This document shows positions 11,215 to 23,780 of a stretch of 64,000 nt of DNA, one piece after another. How positions within the stretch are numbered: the first letter of the stretch is position 1; each line of letters begins with the position of its first letter. Source of the stretch: Tetraselmis striata (Eukaryota; Chlorophyta; Chlorodendrophyceae; Chlorodendrales; Chlorodendraceae); assembly GCA_006384855.1 (NCBI GenBank), contig VCJN01001319.1:61718-125717 (forward strand), read 5' to 3'. The notes under the pieces were generated by a model. The model was not told the origin of the DNA, did not search any database, and worked only from the letters and a program-made list of their open reading frames with translations. A program made the translations under genes and the position numbers.

Positions 11215-12650
11215 CTAGTTCTGAGCTGTGCGGACGCGCTGCCCGGCTGGCAGGCGACCCACAAAGGCGTCCACGCGCTCGTGCATCTCCACCAGCGCCA
11301 CTGCCAGTTGCTCCAGCAGGAAGAGGAAGCTGTACCAGCGCACCTTGCAGATGTGCCCCTCCCGGGTGTCAGGAAAGGTGGACAGCACCGCGGGCCCCTT
11401 CCCCTTGCTGCTCCGGGCTTCCGGTGCTGGAAATGCGCTCTCCTCTCCCTCCGCCTCTCCGTCCACCTCCTCTTGATTGGTCGTGTTGCCGCTCCAATAG
11501 TCCGACACGAAGGCCTGCGCGCAGCAGGAGTGAATGAGAGGTGGACACTGAAGCGGGTCACACACTTGGGCGAGTTTCATACCTGAATCCGTTGACGAGT
11601 CCAACACCGAATGAATTATCCGTTAATTGCGGATTCCGATGGACCGCTCCCCCCATCCCTGACACAAGCCCAAACCTCCCCCCCCCCCCCACCCTAGCAA
11701 TACGCACAAGTTTCAACTTCCACGACCTGCGAAACGGAAACACTACACTGTCCAAGCTCACAACGCATACCGCACCAACCGGCACGCTTCTATCAATGCA
11801 AAAAAAGCCCTGCCGCATTGCGGTGGAGCTGGAGTAAAGGGTGGCACTCATGACGGGGAGGAAGCTACACGGTTGTGCGTGGTAGGGGTGGGGGTAGGGG
11901 TGGGGGTGAGGGTGGGGTCGGGCAGGGGGTCTTCACCTGCATCTTGCTCCTCAATGCATTCCCCATCACCCGCGTCAAGGAGGTCATCCGGAGTTTGGCA
12001 AGGCCCGGCTGGAATGGGGAGGGGCACATGTCAGACGCCGACGCCGAGTGTGGGACCCGGGGTAGCCCCACGCGCCCACTCCCCCACCGCAACCGCCACC
12101 GCCCTCTCGATCTAGCTCCCAGACGGAGCGATGGCTACCAGTGGGGCGCGAAGGTGTGGATATCATGATCCTGATGCGGTCCCAGCAGGTTTTAGGGTTT
12201 CTAGTACAAACCCTACACCCTAAATCCATACAACCCTGAAACCCACGTACTACCCAGACTCTCTCAAGTCGGCGCCAGAGAACATCGCGCTGGCGCCCCG
12301 CCAAATCGGCAACCCCTGCGGCGCCCTACCAATTCCCAACCAGGTTGGCGCCCGGCGCGTCGCTGGAACCCTCTCCAAGTGCGGCTCTTCCAAACAGCAT
12401 TCGACTTGCGGGTTGGATGCGCCAACACCAATGCGTAGGGTCAAGACAACACGTAATGCGCTGTCACCACTCAACAGCAGGTACGCGGGGTTGGGACGCT
12501 GTGGATGTCGGGTTCCGAGTCATGCAACCCCGGAACATATCAATGCAGACCCGGCGGTTTTGGCGGAGAGCGAGCAAAGCTTTTAAAAACCCCGCTGCTG
12601 ATAATCGGCACTCACGGGACGCGCCGCAACGAACGTTCGCACGGTTGCAG

Positions 12651-12699
<49 letters not shown>

Positions 12700-15600
12700 A
12701 GGGAGAGAGAGAGGGAGAGGGAGAGGGAGAGAGAGAGAGGGAGAGAGAGTAGGAGGGGAGGGGGGCCCATCGTCCGCGCCGCACCTGGGCCCGTGGCGCC
12801 CCCTCCCTGGCGACCTCAAGCAGGTTCTGCCGCGACATGTCCCTCGCCATGCCCAGCACCTGTGCAGGATAGGCCAGGGCAGAAAGGGGGGAGGGGGGGG
12901 GTCATTGTTTAGCGCCAGGGATGGGTGGTGCGGGCATTACACTCGTCTACGGGTGCCACCGCGGTAATGACAACACTGCGGATTCGAACCTCCCCTGCTT
13001 AATTGAGGTCAAACGTAGACGAAACTGTAGCAGAATGGAATGGGTTGGTTGTACGCGCCCCGCCCGGAGGCCTGGGGTTTGCCATCACCCGACCCAATTG
13101 GGTGCCTCTAGCCCTCGCTTTACCGGAACTTTATAGGCGATTGTTCCCAAGGTTGCATGCAAGCCCAATTTGAGGCGTATAATAGGCGCTCTGATAGGTG
13201 CGCCGTCACTCATAGGAGGGCACAGGAGGCCACCGCGATAGCTCCTGCCGGCGGATCCCACGCCGGACTGCGGTGGCTGTGGGGGGCGCTGAGCTGTGCG
13301 GGCAGCATGGGCGATGACAAAACGAGCGAGCGATCGAGTGGGGAGAGGGAGGGAAGCGGGGGGGGGCTTCAGCTGCACCTCCTCTAGGCTTGTCCTGCTG
13401 TTTTCGCCCGCCTGCGTGGTTGGCTGTGAGGGCAAAGGGGAAAGTCGGCAAGCCTGGTCAGCCGCGGTCAGAGGTAACAACACATTGCAAACCACCGTGT
13501 CGGCGTGTGAACCGAAGAGAGGCCGTGTGTGTACGTGTGTGGGAGGGAGGCAGGGGAGGAGAGAATTCGCTGCCTATCCCGCTCTTGCGGCCATATGCAA
13601 CATGTCATCAGCCAATACTGCCCCGCTCCGATTCCCCCCCCCCCCCCCCCCCCGGGGAGAATTCAGATCATCGTGGCAAGCATCAAAGCGTCACTTAGAA
13701 CCAGTGGGTGCTGGCGCGCTTAGGAAACATTAGCTACAAGAAACCGCCTTGCCCGTTGATGCCCAGGATCAGACCAATTTATAACGAATATATCACGAAA
13801 GCGCAGGGAAGTATACAAGCCGGGCACCCCCGAAATTTCTCTCAATGTGGTTTTCTTGTAAGTGCGTCAACACCTGTAGCGTCCCTACTCTTCATCGAAC
13901 CCTTTGCTCTGGCCTAAAGAGGGCTGCATGCTACTGGCTACGGCCGACCCTATGCGGGCTCCTGCAGCCGGGTCATAAGACAGCTGGCCTGCGTAGCTTG
14001 GAAGACTGGCGGCAGCAGAGTTGTGACAAAATTCAAATTTTGAAACCTGATGCCCCTGTGGAGGCAGAAGGAACCATGGTGTCAGTCTCTGGGCGGGGGA
14101 TAGCGCCTCCGTACCGCAGCTGTCCCCGGGCGGCAGGCGCCTCGGCCTCGGCTCCGCCAGGCTCCACGCGCTCTCGCGCCAGAGTCTCCAGCCGCTGCAG
14201 CTTGCGCTCCAGCGTCGCCGCGGGCTGCGCACCCCGGCCCAGAGCGCTGAGTAGGTGGCGCAGCTCCTCCGCCTGCCGCTCCGACGCCAGCGCCTCGCAC
14301 GCCTTGATGTCAGTGCAGAGCTCGAGCAGCGCCTCCACCTTGGTCTGCGGGGGACGGCACAGGCACGTGACCAATAAACCCCGGCTGGACACGTGAGGAG
14401 ACTTGCGCGTGTGCCCAAACCCACGAATCGTAAGGCAAGGCTGGCATGTACCGGGGGGGTCTGCATTTTATTTGACGCTAGATATGTACACGAGCACAGG
14501 GATGGTAAGACCGCACTGTTATACAAGTAATCAGATGTTAGTCATGCCGCCGGCATTATTACTTGGCTACGGGTCGTACCCGTATAGCCGCGCAGTACCC
14601 GTGCAGCCGAGTCCGAGTTTACCCGTCGAACAACGACAGGTCGTACACTTACACCTTGTAGTTAATCGGCACGCAAGTATATATAAGCTGCCAGCGCTAC
14701 ATCAGTAGCGCTAGGTCCCTACCTACCAACGTACGCGAGTACCCGTCCTGCAGTGATCGATTGATTGCAACAACGGCGGGGTTGCAATCATGATATGCAG
14801 AATCGAATTATGATTAGGGATTAGCAACTATTAGACAATACGGCGACAGTATCATCCAAATACTTCATGTACCGCTATAGGGTTTTTTAACCCTAAACTT
14901 TTAAAACCCTAAACGGCGGATTGAAGTGGGAATACTGTACGAGTACACGGATGATGTGCCTGCGCACATCTGCGCGAGCTGACGTTGACATTACGGGCAT
15001 GGGACGTTTCTATATCATGTGACCGCTGACAGCTCCGTTGGGAGCTGAAATACAGAGCCCGCAATGTAACTTTGGGTCATTGTGCTACGGGCGCCGCCGT
15101 GGTAATGAGAACAATGCGAACTATAATCTGCCCAGCCTGCCGGAGGTCAAATGCAGACGAGATTATAGTTGAATTAATAAGCGAATGTTCCTATAGGTTG
15201 AACGCCAGCCGAATGCGAGGCTTAGAGTTAGGAGTTTCATGGGTGCGCCGGCAGCCGGACATGCACATGTGTATTAATAGTCCATGTGCATGAGGGCCAT
15301 GGGCTGTGTATCCCAAGTGGGAGATGGCGATACCCGCATACAGCTTCGTTGTATGTAATGCTTCCAGGGTGCGCTCGTGGGCATCACAAGACAGCCCCCC
15401 CCCCCCCCCCCCCTTCTCCCTCTTTCTCTCCATGCAAACAAACTTCCACAAGCACAAACACACATGCAAACCCACCCCTCCACAAACACAAACACCTCAT
15501 ATGTATCCAGAATGCGACCCGTTCCCATGTGGTCAAAACTGCTGCCTCTCAGCCCCACAGCATCATTCCCTATCAGCGTTAATGTTTCCAGCTGGGAGTG

Positions 15601-18600
15601 GGATTCTATTTTAATTGAGCCGAAGCGTCGGAGCTCGCCGCCGTCGTGTGCCCGGGACCTAACTCGAGCGAAGGCTTTAGTGTGGCATTGTGGCTGCACG
15701 CACTAAGGAGCCTTCTTGCCGTACATCGACAAACCTGGGGCGCAAAACACGGCAGGTTCATGTGTGTGCTGGTGCGGGTAGGGGGGGGGGGGGGGGGTTT
15801 AGGGTTGCGCGCCTGCGTGTCCTGCGGAATGAGCTTCCCCGGCTCGGGGAACACCGCCACCATGTCCTGCGTGCCGCCCAGGGCGCATCCGTCAGCGGCG
15901 CGCATGGCGGCAGCAGCGCTGGAGTTGCTGGCAGCCTGAGGCGTGTGCCTGTCCGGCAAGTCGACAGGTACAGCCACCGGAAGCCACTGAAGGATCGCTG
16001 TCAGCATGGGTGCTGCTTCTCAATATGACGGAGAGGGGGAGGGGGGCTCTCGCCTGAAGCACGGCGGCGGAGTGGTCTTGCAGCGTGGTGAGCATGTGGG
16101 TCGGGTAGCGCTGCGCCACCGCGCGCATCATCTGCTCGTCGAAGCCCTCCTGGAAGGCGCGCTGCATGGACCAGTACACGCGCGTCACCTGTCGTGCCCA
16201 CCGGCATCGCCACATGAGGCTCAGGAGAACATCCCCGTCGTGTACAATATTGTTGGGGCTTTACAATGGGGCTATGTATATTACTATAACATGATAGCTT
16301 GGGGGGGGCATCAATTTACACATATGTGATATATGAAATATTACAAAATGTATACATCTTAATGAAACATGCGATGTTATATTCACATGTAATATGAAAT
16401 TATATGATACATAATATACACATCTCATCTAAGAGCCCGCCCGGAATGCAAGCCTCAAACTGGGGTTGCATGGGATCTACAGGAGCATTCGCCATATGTC
16501 CGGCATACTTCCATACATATCTGACATCTGGCAGTTAGGCCGAACTCTTATCGTTACCGCGCCGGCACCTGTGTGCAATCAAGACACGAGTGTCTCGGCC
16601 CAAGGCTATAGGGTGGCGGAGGAGGCTGTGCCCCTGCTGCATTGGGGACATGCCAAACATCGTCCCACATGTCGCACCTTACGGATGGACGCCGCGAGGG
16701 CTTTCAGCTCTGCCGTTGGCACCCGCCACCCCAGCTGCGCCCAGCGGAAGCTCAGCCCCGGCAGAAAGATGGGCCACCCTGGCACGGAGAGCACGGCGAC
16801 ACAGGGGATGGAGGAGGAAATGAGGGGGGGGGGGGGGGGGGCGGAGGAGGGGGACGCCCGCATGTCAGCTGAGGCCACAAAGGTTCAGCCGGTCATTTGC
16901 TGCAATGTCGTGCAGCGCCAGGTTTAGCCGTCTGTTGGCACTGCGCTTCTCCGGGTCATGCCTAGAGTCGGCATCTGCCCTGCGGAGGTGGGGTAGAAGG
17001 CGGGCTCGGTACCACGCAGGCTACCGACATAGATCTCGGCAGGGCTCTCGGCTGCGCTGGCCTCCGCCTTGGCCAGGCTGGCCAGGATGCTGTCAATCAC
17101 TAGCTCCTGCCGCCGCTCCATCTCCTCCATGTCCTCCAGTGTGTTCTGCCCACCCAAGCAAGCCCCATACGTTATACTTGGCCTCATACATCGCCGTGCC
17201 GCCGCCGGCACCGAATGGCACAATCTCGGACCGCCTCGTTAGTTGCGCAGCAGTCGCTGCTGATAGTAGCGCAGGGGCGGGGCTACTGGCGGCGGAGCGC
17301 CTCACCAGCGGCAGCTGCCCCATCCCCTGGAAGGCGCCCTTCTGGAGCGTCATCAGGCGCGTCAGCAGCGAGGCGCGCCGCGCGCTGAGCTCTGCCGTCT
17401 GCTCCGCACCGACGCCGCTGTCATCCCCCGGCACCGCCTCCGCTTTGTCCGTCTTGTCCTGCACACAGACAGCCATCCCCGCCCCACCATCAACTCCATT
17501 CCCAGTAGATAGCATTCCCAGCAACTCCAGCCAAGAGCCCGCCACAACACGAGGCGGCACAAGTGGTGTCACGGGGAAAGCAGCGCCCGACAGCCTCGAC
17601 CATATGCTTGCAGGAGTACCTTTTAGGGCTATGCCCGTAATCGCTACGTACAGGTGCCGACGCACCTATAAGACCCCTTATCATAAGCCTCAAATTGGAC
17701 CTGCGTGCAACCTATAATATCCGGTGGTAAAGTTCCGCTATAGTATCGCCTGCATTTGAGATCTAACAGATTTAGTCGGCACCCGAAATGCCACAGCGGT
17801 ACACAGCGGCACCACCGCCGCTAACATGGGTGTGCCGCGCTCGGCCAGCTCGTTGTGCGCTTGGTGCAGTCAGCGATCATTCCGTAGGTCTATTGATATG
17901 CGGCATGTGTTGCCGTTACTGTGTTAAGAACTGGAAACAGAGCGCATCGCGCTGTGATGATCTGGGAATTTGCTGCTGGGATGCTTCCTGTTGTCAGGCG
18001 TGACTGATGTTTCGCCGGTTTCATTCTCAACGGTTAGTGTACAATGTCAATTATTGCATTCACGCATCACGAGGTAACAGTGCGCGGCAGTCTTGTTGTT
18101 TATCGATGTGTCGGCGCTGTGATTGGCATTGGACAGCTGTTGCTGTTTGGTTGATTTACCCAAGACCTGTTTTGCGTTATCGTATGTTCATGATGGTGAC
18201 GCGTTGGCGCTCACAACACCATACATAGTCGGCGTTTAGGCGTACCTTTCATGCTTACAGACCCACGGATCCGAAATCAACACGAACCAAACTGCCTCTG
18301 TGCAAAACGGGAAGGCTAAACATGGACATTTGAAAAGGGTGAACGATGTTGTAAACAGCGCATTTGAACTAAAGTGTCAATACCCATAATTCTGTATGTG
18401 GGGAGAACAATTTCCCATTTTCCAAACAAACATGAACACTATGCGAATGTATCATAGACGTGGATTTGAACTGGACCCCTATCTGCCTGGTACGTACGCA
18501 CGCTATGATAGACTTGGCGCTGCACACAGCCTGAGCATGCATGCTGCCGCGGGATGCAGAGACCCCCCTGGCTTGCGCCGGCATGGCGCATGATGAGGGG

Positions 18601-20692
18601 GCGCTCTCAGCGCTGGCCGGCGCACCAGCAGCCCTGCAGGCAAGAAGTCGTCCAGGTAGGCCTCGTCCACGCGCAGCTTGAAGGCGCTGTTGGCCGCCAG
18701 CTGCCCCCAGCCGGCGGAGATGGCTCCGTTCTCCCACACGTTGTCCTGTAGCTGCTCCAGCGATGCCAGGGCCTCGCGGATGCTGGCCACCGCCTGCGTG
18801 CTGGCGGCTTGCGGCCACAGCAGCACAGTCAACAGGTTCACCTGTGCGCAAAGAAGGACCCCGGGGGGGGAAGGGTGGGGGGGGGGGGGGGGGGGGGGGC
18901 ATTGTTAGTCCCCAGTGGAGCCTGCGTGACACCGTATGCTGCCGTCTAGATTGCCATGAGCTTTACCCCTTCCTTCCTATACAGGCACTGAAGTACGATG
19001 TGTCTTGGCGTCATCCTTTCCCCCCGTGAAGGAGTAGCAATGGCGCGATGCCTGAGCATGCCAGGCCGCCCTTTGCATGGCGTGCAGGCGGAGAGGCATA
19101 CAGGAGGTGTATAAGCAAGCATCATGCATGGCAGTGGTTGGGCACAGAAAGGCCACCGCCCGGGCGCGTACAATCACGACGCCCTCCACGATGCCTTGCA
19201 CCCGGAGCAACGCCAGCTGCACGATCTGCGGCACGGGTTGAAGGGTGGCCCAGGGGGTGGGGGAGCGGGGCTTAGCAAGTGGAGAGGGGGAGGGGGAATG
19301 CTTGAGGTTGCGCTGCTTGCCCGGCTGCGAGGCGAGCGTGGTTAGGATGTACGGCAAAGCCGCACGAAGCGAGCATGCCATCTTAACCATCTGGTCCTGA
19401 TGCGTCATGCCGCGCGTTCCTCAAAAGCAGCAACATGTTTGACTGTCTGCGTGCTGCACAGCTGCCGGGCCGGGAGCGGTGTTTTACCTGGCCATGTGTT
19501 GACGCCTCCGCGCCGATCGCAATGATGAGGAACGTCAGCACGAAGAGCTGCGCAGAGAATGGGCGCGCCAAGGGGGGGGGGGTCCAGCGTATGAGTGGGA
19601 AAAGGGGACAGGGGGGGCAATTCTGATGCTTTACGCGAACGGTGTCCGGGGGGCATGAGGACAGGGAGGCCTCGACCATGCCCGCACCTTGGCGGAGTAG
19701 TCCTTCTTGAAGGCGTCCGCAAAGTAGACGGCGGCGACGGCCACGAAGAAGGAGGCGGCGGTCAGGATGGCGCTGTCCAGGGTAAGGAAGCAGAGCGCCA
19801 CGCATAGCAGCCCGCCCAGAGCGGTGCCTACTGTGCGGTCGAGCCCTTTGCTCGCCACGCTGTGGCCCGGCGAGCCACAGTGACAGGAATGTAAGGGGAG
19901 AGAGGGCGAGGGGGGGGGGGGGGGGGGGCAGGCGAGGGAGCCGGGATGCTGTCAGCAGGGGGGGAGGGGTTGAGGTGAAGAGCATCCGGCATTCGTGGCT
20001 TTGCAACTGTGCACTGAGTACAGGCTTGCTGGTGACCGGTATGCATGCATATATGCATCTGTGCTAATGCCTCCATCTCATATGTCGCTAGCACATGTAC
20101 GGGTAATAACACTGATCATCCGCACCTCTCTATCTCCCACACACAGACACGCAGACACATGCTGTGGCGACTAATGAGCACGAGTCATCATAACCGGTAT
20201 CACTATCTAGACTTTGTCGGTCTGCGGCGGAGGTGCTGCAAGGGTTTCAATGTTGCCCATTGAAGTAAGAACAGTAAATTAATACCAGGATTATTTCTCT
20301 CTCCCTCTCAAGTAACCGGGACCTGATGCTACCCATCGCCACCGGTTTCATGCGGGCAGAGTCTGAATAGCACCTTGTCCATTTTGGAACGTATCCCGTG
20401 CACGTTTGTGTGTGTGTGTGTGGAAGGCAGCGCGCGCGCGGGCGGGGGGGGGGGGGGGGGGGGGGGGGGGGGCGCACGAGCCCAGTGTCGGCGAGGCGAG
20501 CACGATGATGGTGAAGGCACACCACTCGAGCGTGCGTCCCTCGGGGCCCTGGCCCGGCGCGCGCAGCTCCGCCACGGCCCAGGAGAGCAGCACCCCCAGC
20601 GTCACGCGCACCGGCAGGCTGGTGGACACCGGCGCCGTCGAGACGAAATCCAGCCGCCGCCGAGGTGCCGACCGCATCGCGGTGCCGGCCAT
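11215..20692 (-). CDS. ALMT/FUSC-family membrane protein (aluminium-activated malate transporter-like)
   Basis: The start ATG is at 20692-20690. Supported exons, in transcript order: 20692-20478, 19859-19688, 19547-19488, 19225-19172, 18841-18626, 17458-17306, 17145-17013, 16974-16879, 16778-16678, 16188 to about 16040, 15935 to about 15850, 14344 to about 14080, 12859-12815, 12008-11937 and 11514-11215 (stop TAG). Small exons may be missing between 18626 and 17458 and between 14080 and 12859. The join of exons 1 and 2 gives TLGSVASKGLDRTVGTALGG, close to the TVGA(T)xxKGLNRxxGTLxAG signature of plant ALMT and bacterial FUSC proteins. Further helices are LLCVALCFLTL, AASFFVAVAAVYFA, LFVLTFLIIAIGAEA and VNLLTVLLWP, giving the usual N-terminal half-barrel. 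A long, partly helical soluble region follows (for example EMERRQELVIDSILASLAKA), then a closing WYSFLFLLEQLAVALVEMHERV. Expected role: an anion (malate-like) channel or transporter in plasma or internal membrane; substrate unproven. Introns contain many G/C runs and several repeats listed separately. Confidence 0.7.
12654..12749. repeat. GT then GA microsatellite
   Basis: (GT)n at 12651-12667 passes into about 80 bases of GAGAGA/GAGAGG on the plus strand. It lies in an intron of the ALMT/FUSC-like gene, so the transcript carries a CU-rich tract there. Confidence 0.9.
12948..13215. repeat. MITE-like element, copy 1
   Basis: The 5' end is CTACGGGTGCCACCGCGGTAA and the 3' end, reverse-complemented, is GAGTGACGGCGCACCTATC, an imperfect terminal inverted repeat around GGGTGcCGGCGCACTTAT. 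The interior shares GGTTGCATGCAAGC and AGGTCAAA...AGACGA segments with copies at 15085 and 57853. It contains a tRNA B-box-like GGTTCGAATCC on the minus strand, which I do not read as a tRNA gene. It sits just upstream of the 12859 exon of the ALMT/FUSC-like gene. Confidence 0.55.
13704..13879. repeat. MITE-like element, copy 2 (different interior)
   Basis: Starts GTGGGTGCTGGCGCGCTTAGG and ends with the inverted CTACAGGTGTTGACGCACTTAC. The interior (AATATATCACGAAA, AATTTCTCTCAATGTGG) matches the element at 40466-40724 and not the others, so at least two subfamilies share the same termini. Confidence 0.55.
13921..14040. repeat. Dispersed 120-bp repeat, copy 1 of 2
   Basis: TACGGCCGACCCTATGCGGG, CATAAGACAGCTGG and TTGGAAGACTGGCGGCAGCA occur in the same order at 63134-63253 with few differences (about 85% identical by eye). 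It begins about 40 bases after MITE copy 2 and adjoins the exon starting at 14344 on its 3' side. Confidence 0.7.
15085..15257. repeat. MITE-like element, copy 3
   Basis: Starts CTACGGGCGCCGCCGTGGTAA and ends with the inverted CGGCTGCCGGCGCACCC. The interior carries AGAACAATGCGAAC, GAGGTCAAATGCAGACGA and TTCCTATAGGTTG, as in copies 1 and 8. Located in an intron of the ALMT/FUSC-like gene. Confidence 0.55.
16425..16575. repeat. MITE-like element, copy 4 (one clear end)
   Basis: The right end (inverted) reads CACAGGTGCCGGCGCGGTAA. The left part has AGAGCCCGCCCGGAATGCAAGCCTCAAA, resembling the interior of copies 5 and 7. The left terminus is not clear. It follows a 180-base AT-rich stretch (16245-16430). 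Confidence 0.4.
17649..17785. repeat. MITE-like element, copy 5
   Basis: Starts TACAGGTGCCGACGCACCTA and ends with the inverted TTCGGGTGCCGACTAAATC. The interior has AAGCCTCAAATTGGACCTGCG and GCTATAGT. Located in an intron of the ALMT/FUSC-like gene, between the exons ending at 18626 and starting at 17458. Confidence 0.5.
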
Positions 20693-21028
20693 CCTTGCCG
20701 TCGCTGTTATCGCCCGTCGCGGCGGAAGAAGACAAATAGCGACTAGTCGAAATCCGTTCTTCGCCCCCGTGAGAGGATGACTGGCAAGCAACAGTTGAAC
20801 CCTTATTGCTCTGAGACGGCCGTTCCGGCGCTCAGGCCGCGATCCAGTTACTGAGAGCCCTGGCTGGGTACGCGGGTGGCCGACGCTCAGTCTTAATGTA
20901 TATTTACCTGAGCTAGCGCAGCAGTCTTAATCTTAACCATTAGTCGCAATTAATACAGGTACCAGTATTTTATCGGTGTCGAGGCCCGAACCCCCGAGGA
21001 GCCGGCCACCCTGGACCGTAGTATCGAT
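20693..21028. other. Promoter-side region of the ALMT/FUSC-like gene, abutting a mobile element
   Basis: Only 336 bases separate the start codon at 20692 from the left direct repeat of the tyrosine-recombinase element. No obvious TATA box or other motif stands out on the minus strand. Confidence 0.3.
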
Positions 21029-21859
21029 CTAAACTAGTTTATGGGATTTGTTCCTTTCCTGACCGATTTTCCGGATACAATTGCTGCTAGGTAGTACGGG
21101 TTACTAGTTACTCGTCGCTGCGCCCGTTATCCGTGTGCAGCACGAGTCTAAATTAAATTGAATTAAAGCAGCCGCAACAGCAGAGCATGCCATCTTCCAG
21201 TTTCGCTGTTACACACAGCGATTAACTGTCGCGTAAACTGTTGCGGGCAAGGTCACAGGTTGTTTCAAGACCACACCCGGATCACCATCCGTGTGTATAA
21301 TCTCATCCAAACATCCGTGCGTGCGTCACCGTCCATGCGAGATGCAGAAGACCCTGTCGCCGAGCTGACGCTCGAATCGCTTCAAGCAAACATGCATGCC
21401 CAATCTACATTGCTGCTCGAGCTTTCATCGTCGTTGGCCCAATTGACGGCTCGTGCACGTGCTTGTCGATGGAGACGGAGCGCATGGCTCTAGAATCGGG
21501 CAGCACGTAGTCGTGGGACAACCAAGAGAAAGCAGGGGAGCTACAGCGCGCCCCGACTTGCTAGAGCCATGCCATAGCGGCCGTGTCGGAACAAAATCCG
21601 CGAGTGACGAGGACGACCACCTCGCGGTGCCATAGCTACTGCAAAGAGCAGAGCATGGTTACGAAGATGTTCGTCCGGTAAGCCGGGTGCATGGGCTTTT
21701 TCCTCTCCGTACCGACCAAACAAACGATCACCTCAAGCAGGATGACCGCGTCTGCCGGCCCTTGAGTAGAACATTTGGAAGACGTGTATTGGGGCGCACA
21801 CAGCCGCTCTCTTCGTGATTCTCGACGAGCTGCTACCCTACGTTCGAGCTGCGAATCAA

Positions 21860-22218
21860 TTCTTCACACTGTGCTACCTCGACCGTGCTCGGAACCACGC
21901 CGAGGCCATTGAGTGACTTGGCGTTTCGCTTTCGTCTAGCCTTCATGCGGAGGCTCAACGAGGTCAAGCGTGTGCACGGTGACCAAGGGGTGTTAGATGT
22001 GCTACAGGCTCAGCACTTCCAGACCGCGGCGGACATTTGGGCTCTGCGGTTGTCAGGACCTGATGCGCGACTACGAGCGTCGGGTCTTTGAGGAGACTGG
22101 CGCCAGCAGCGCCAAGGCCACCACCAGTGCTCGTGTGGCGGCGACGCTCCCAAGTAGCCGGCGTGGACGCGGGCGCGGTGGCGGTCTGGGGCGTGGACGC
22201 GAAGGTGAGCACGAGTGA
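21860..22218 (+). pseudogene. Gag-like fragment of the tyrosine-recombinase element
   Basis: Frames at 21885-22091 and 21997-22218 together give an alpha-helical segment (LAFRFRLAFMRRLNEVKRVH...DVLQAQHF) followed by DLMRDYERRVFEETG and a basic glycine/arginine tail (SRRGRGRGGGLGRGREG). That pattern suits a nucleic-acid-binding Gag-like protein. A frameshift near 22060 joins the two halves. Assignment rests mainly on position in the element. Confidence 0.4.
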
Positions 22219-22696
22219 TGGCGTGGGGCGCCTTCCATCGGAGTTGCTGGCCCTTTGCGAGGTCACCGTTCGGTGACCGCCGTACGGCGGACCCGAGCAG
22301 CTCAACGGTGGGACAAGCGCCCCGTGTCCGGACCGGACCCCTACCCTACAGGCTTCATTTAGACCTTCCTTGGTGCGGCGCTTCATACAACCACAGCCGA
22401 GTGCGGCTCAACCATCCGCACGCATGCACATGACGGTTCAACACCCCGTCTCCCGTACCGTTTCATCACTACGTCCGTCAGTTGGTACTCCATGGGTTAC
22501 AAGTGGTTCGCAACGACCAACATTCGCGCGTGTACGTTGCGCGCGAAACCTGCGCTACGAGCGCGACGCGCGCGTGGGGCGGCCCGCCTACCTCAACATT
22601 GCCCCGCAAACCCGTGCCGGTGCCCATACTAAGCCGTCTAGCACTTACCGTTCATATGTCGGCGACTTAAGGGTTGCGGGCGATTAATTTGCCGGA

Positions 22697-23780
22697 ATGT
22701 CCCGGCCTCATGTTACTCCGTCGGTAAAACGCCCCACTTATATGATTGGCGAGCCAAAAGCTCTCGCCCCTTGGGCGGCTTCGCTTCGGGCCCGTATACA
22801 TGAAGCGTTCGGCTCCCACGAGCTGGGGGAATGCACACTCGACCTTCTCACCTCGAGTTCACTTACCCCCCATACCCTACGGCGCTACGCCAGTAACATG
22901 TCTCGGTTCGCCGAGTTTTGCCTCGATCGAAGAACATCAACCTGATGGAGGCGACTATTGCTACCGTCAGTCGGTACGTCGCTTGAATCGGTGAGTGGGG
23001 CCACATTGGGGCTAAGTCGTAGCAGCCTAAACCGTCAGGAATCAACGCGTTATTCGAGCTGCACAATATCAACCCCATCGCTAAGGACAGCCTACACCTC
23101 ACCGCCGCAAGTCGTGGCCCGCTACTCAGGCAACGCCGCATAGAGGCTGTCGCTTTGCGTGTTCCATTGCATGCCGATGTCGCATACTTTTTCGTTGATT
23201 GTTTCTGCTCCTATCCCCCAGTACGAGTACGACTTTGGGGCCCTCATGGCCGCGGTCTTCAACTTCATATTCTTAGCCCGGGGGTTTGCTGGTGTGTCAT
23301 GTCGAGTGCGGAACGTGCATGTCGACTGCTACAACAGCATATAGGTGTATTGCGAGAAGGGCCGCGCCGGCCGGACGGTGCGGCCCCGACGACTTACCGT
23401 ACTGATCCTTCCCGTGTCGGAGCACCCCGGCGTCGCACGTCTCCTGCACCACTTCATCGACAACGTCCAGTCTACCCCTCTGGTCCGTGTTGCCTTGGCC
23501 GAGACAAACTTCTTGGCGGTTACCCCGAACGAGCAGTCCAAGTCGTGGACTGCCGCTACGATGTCGGATTGGCTCTCTACGGCCATTTGTCTCGTCGGTG
23601 CTGCCACCCCGTCGGCGCTTCCTGGACCTCTCACAGCCTTCGCAAGGGTGCATCTTATGTTGCGAACTCCATCGGTGGCCATGTGTCCTACATCCGCCAC
23701 AAGGCGGGCGAGCGACCAACTCCGACGTCGTTCTGGACTACATCGGTCCCAACGTCCTCCCTTCATTTGGCGCGTAGTTC
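22697..23780 (+). pseudogene. Tyrosine recombinase, frameshifted and stop-interrupted
   Basis: The N-terminal part has LTPHTLRRYASNMSRFAEFC, typical of the SAM-like core-binding domain of tyrosine recombinases, followed in another frame by ATIATVSRYVA (then a TGA where Trp is expected) and SGINALFELHNINPIAKDSL. The catalytic part is spread over further frames: WTSHSLRKGASYVANSIG near 23620-23670 supplies the HxxR motif, and NSDVVLDYIGPNVLP near 23730-23765 supplies the tyrosine nucleophile. At least two in-frame stops and three frame changes show that it is dead. The HSLRKG and DYI(D/G)P wording is that of DIRS-type recombinases. Confidence 0.65.

Noticed and set aside
12975-12995. tRNA gene suggested by GGTTCGAATCC on the minus strand
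   Set aside because: No acceptor stem or anticodon arm can be folded around it, and the word lies within MITE copy 1; related copies lack it.
16924-17223. Alternative reading of the ALMT/FUSC-like exon running to a stop at 16924
   Set aside because: Using donor GTACCG at 17012 and acceptor GGCAG before 16974 keeps the frame open into the next exons, so the stop is intronic.
20440-20475. Proline-rich or glycine-rich proteins encoded across G/C runs (also at 10450, 29165, 38840, 42060, 47730, 62790)
   Set aside because: These frames are translations of homopolymers in introns or spacers and have no conserved sequence on either side.
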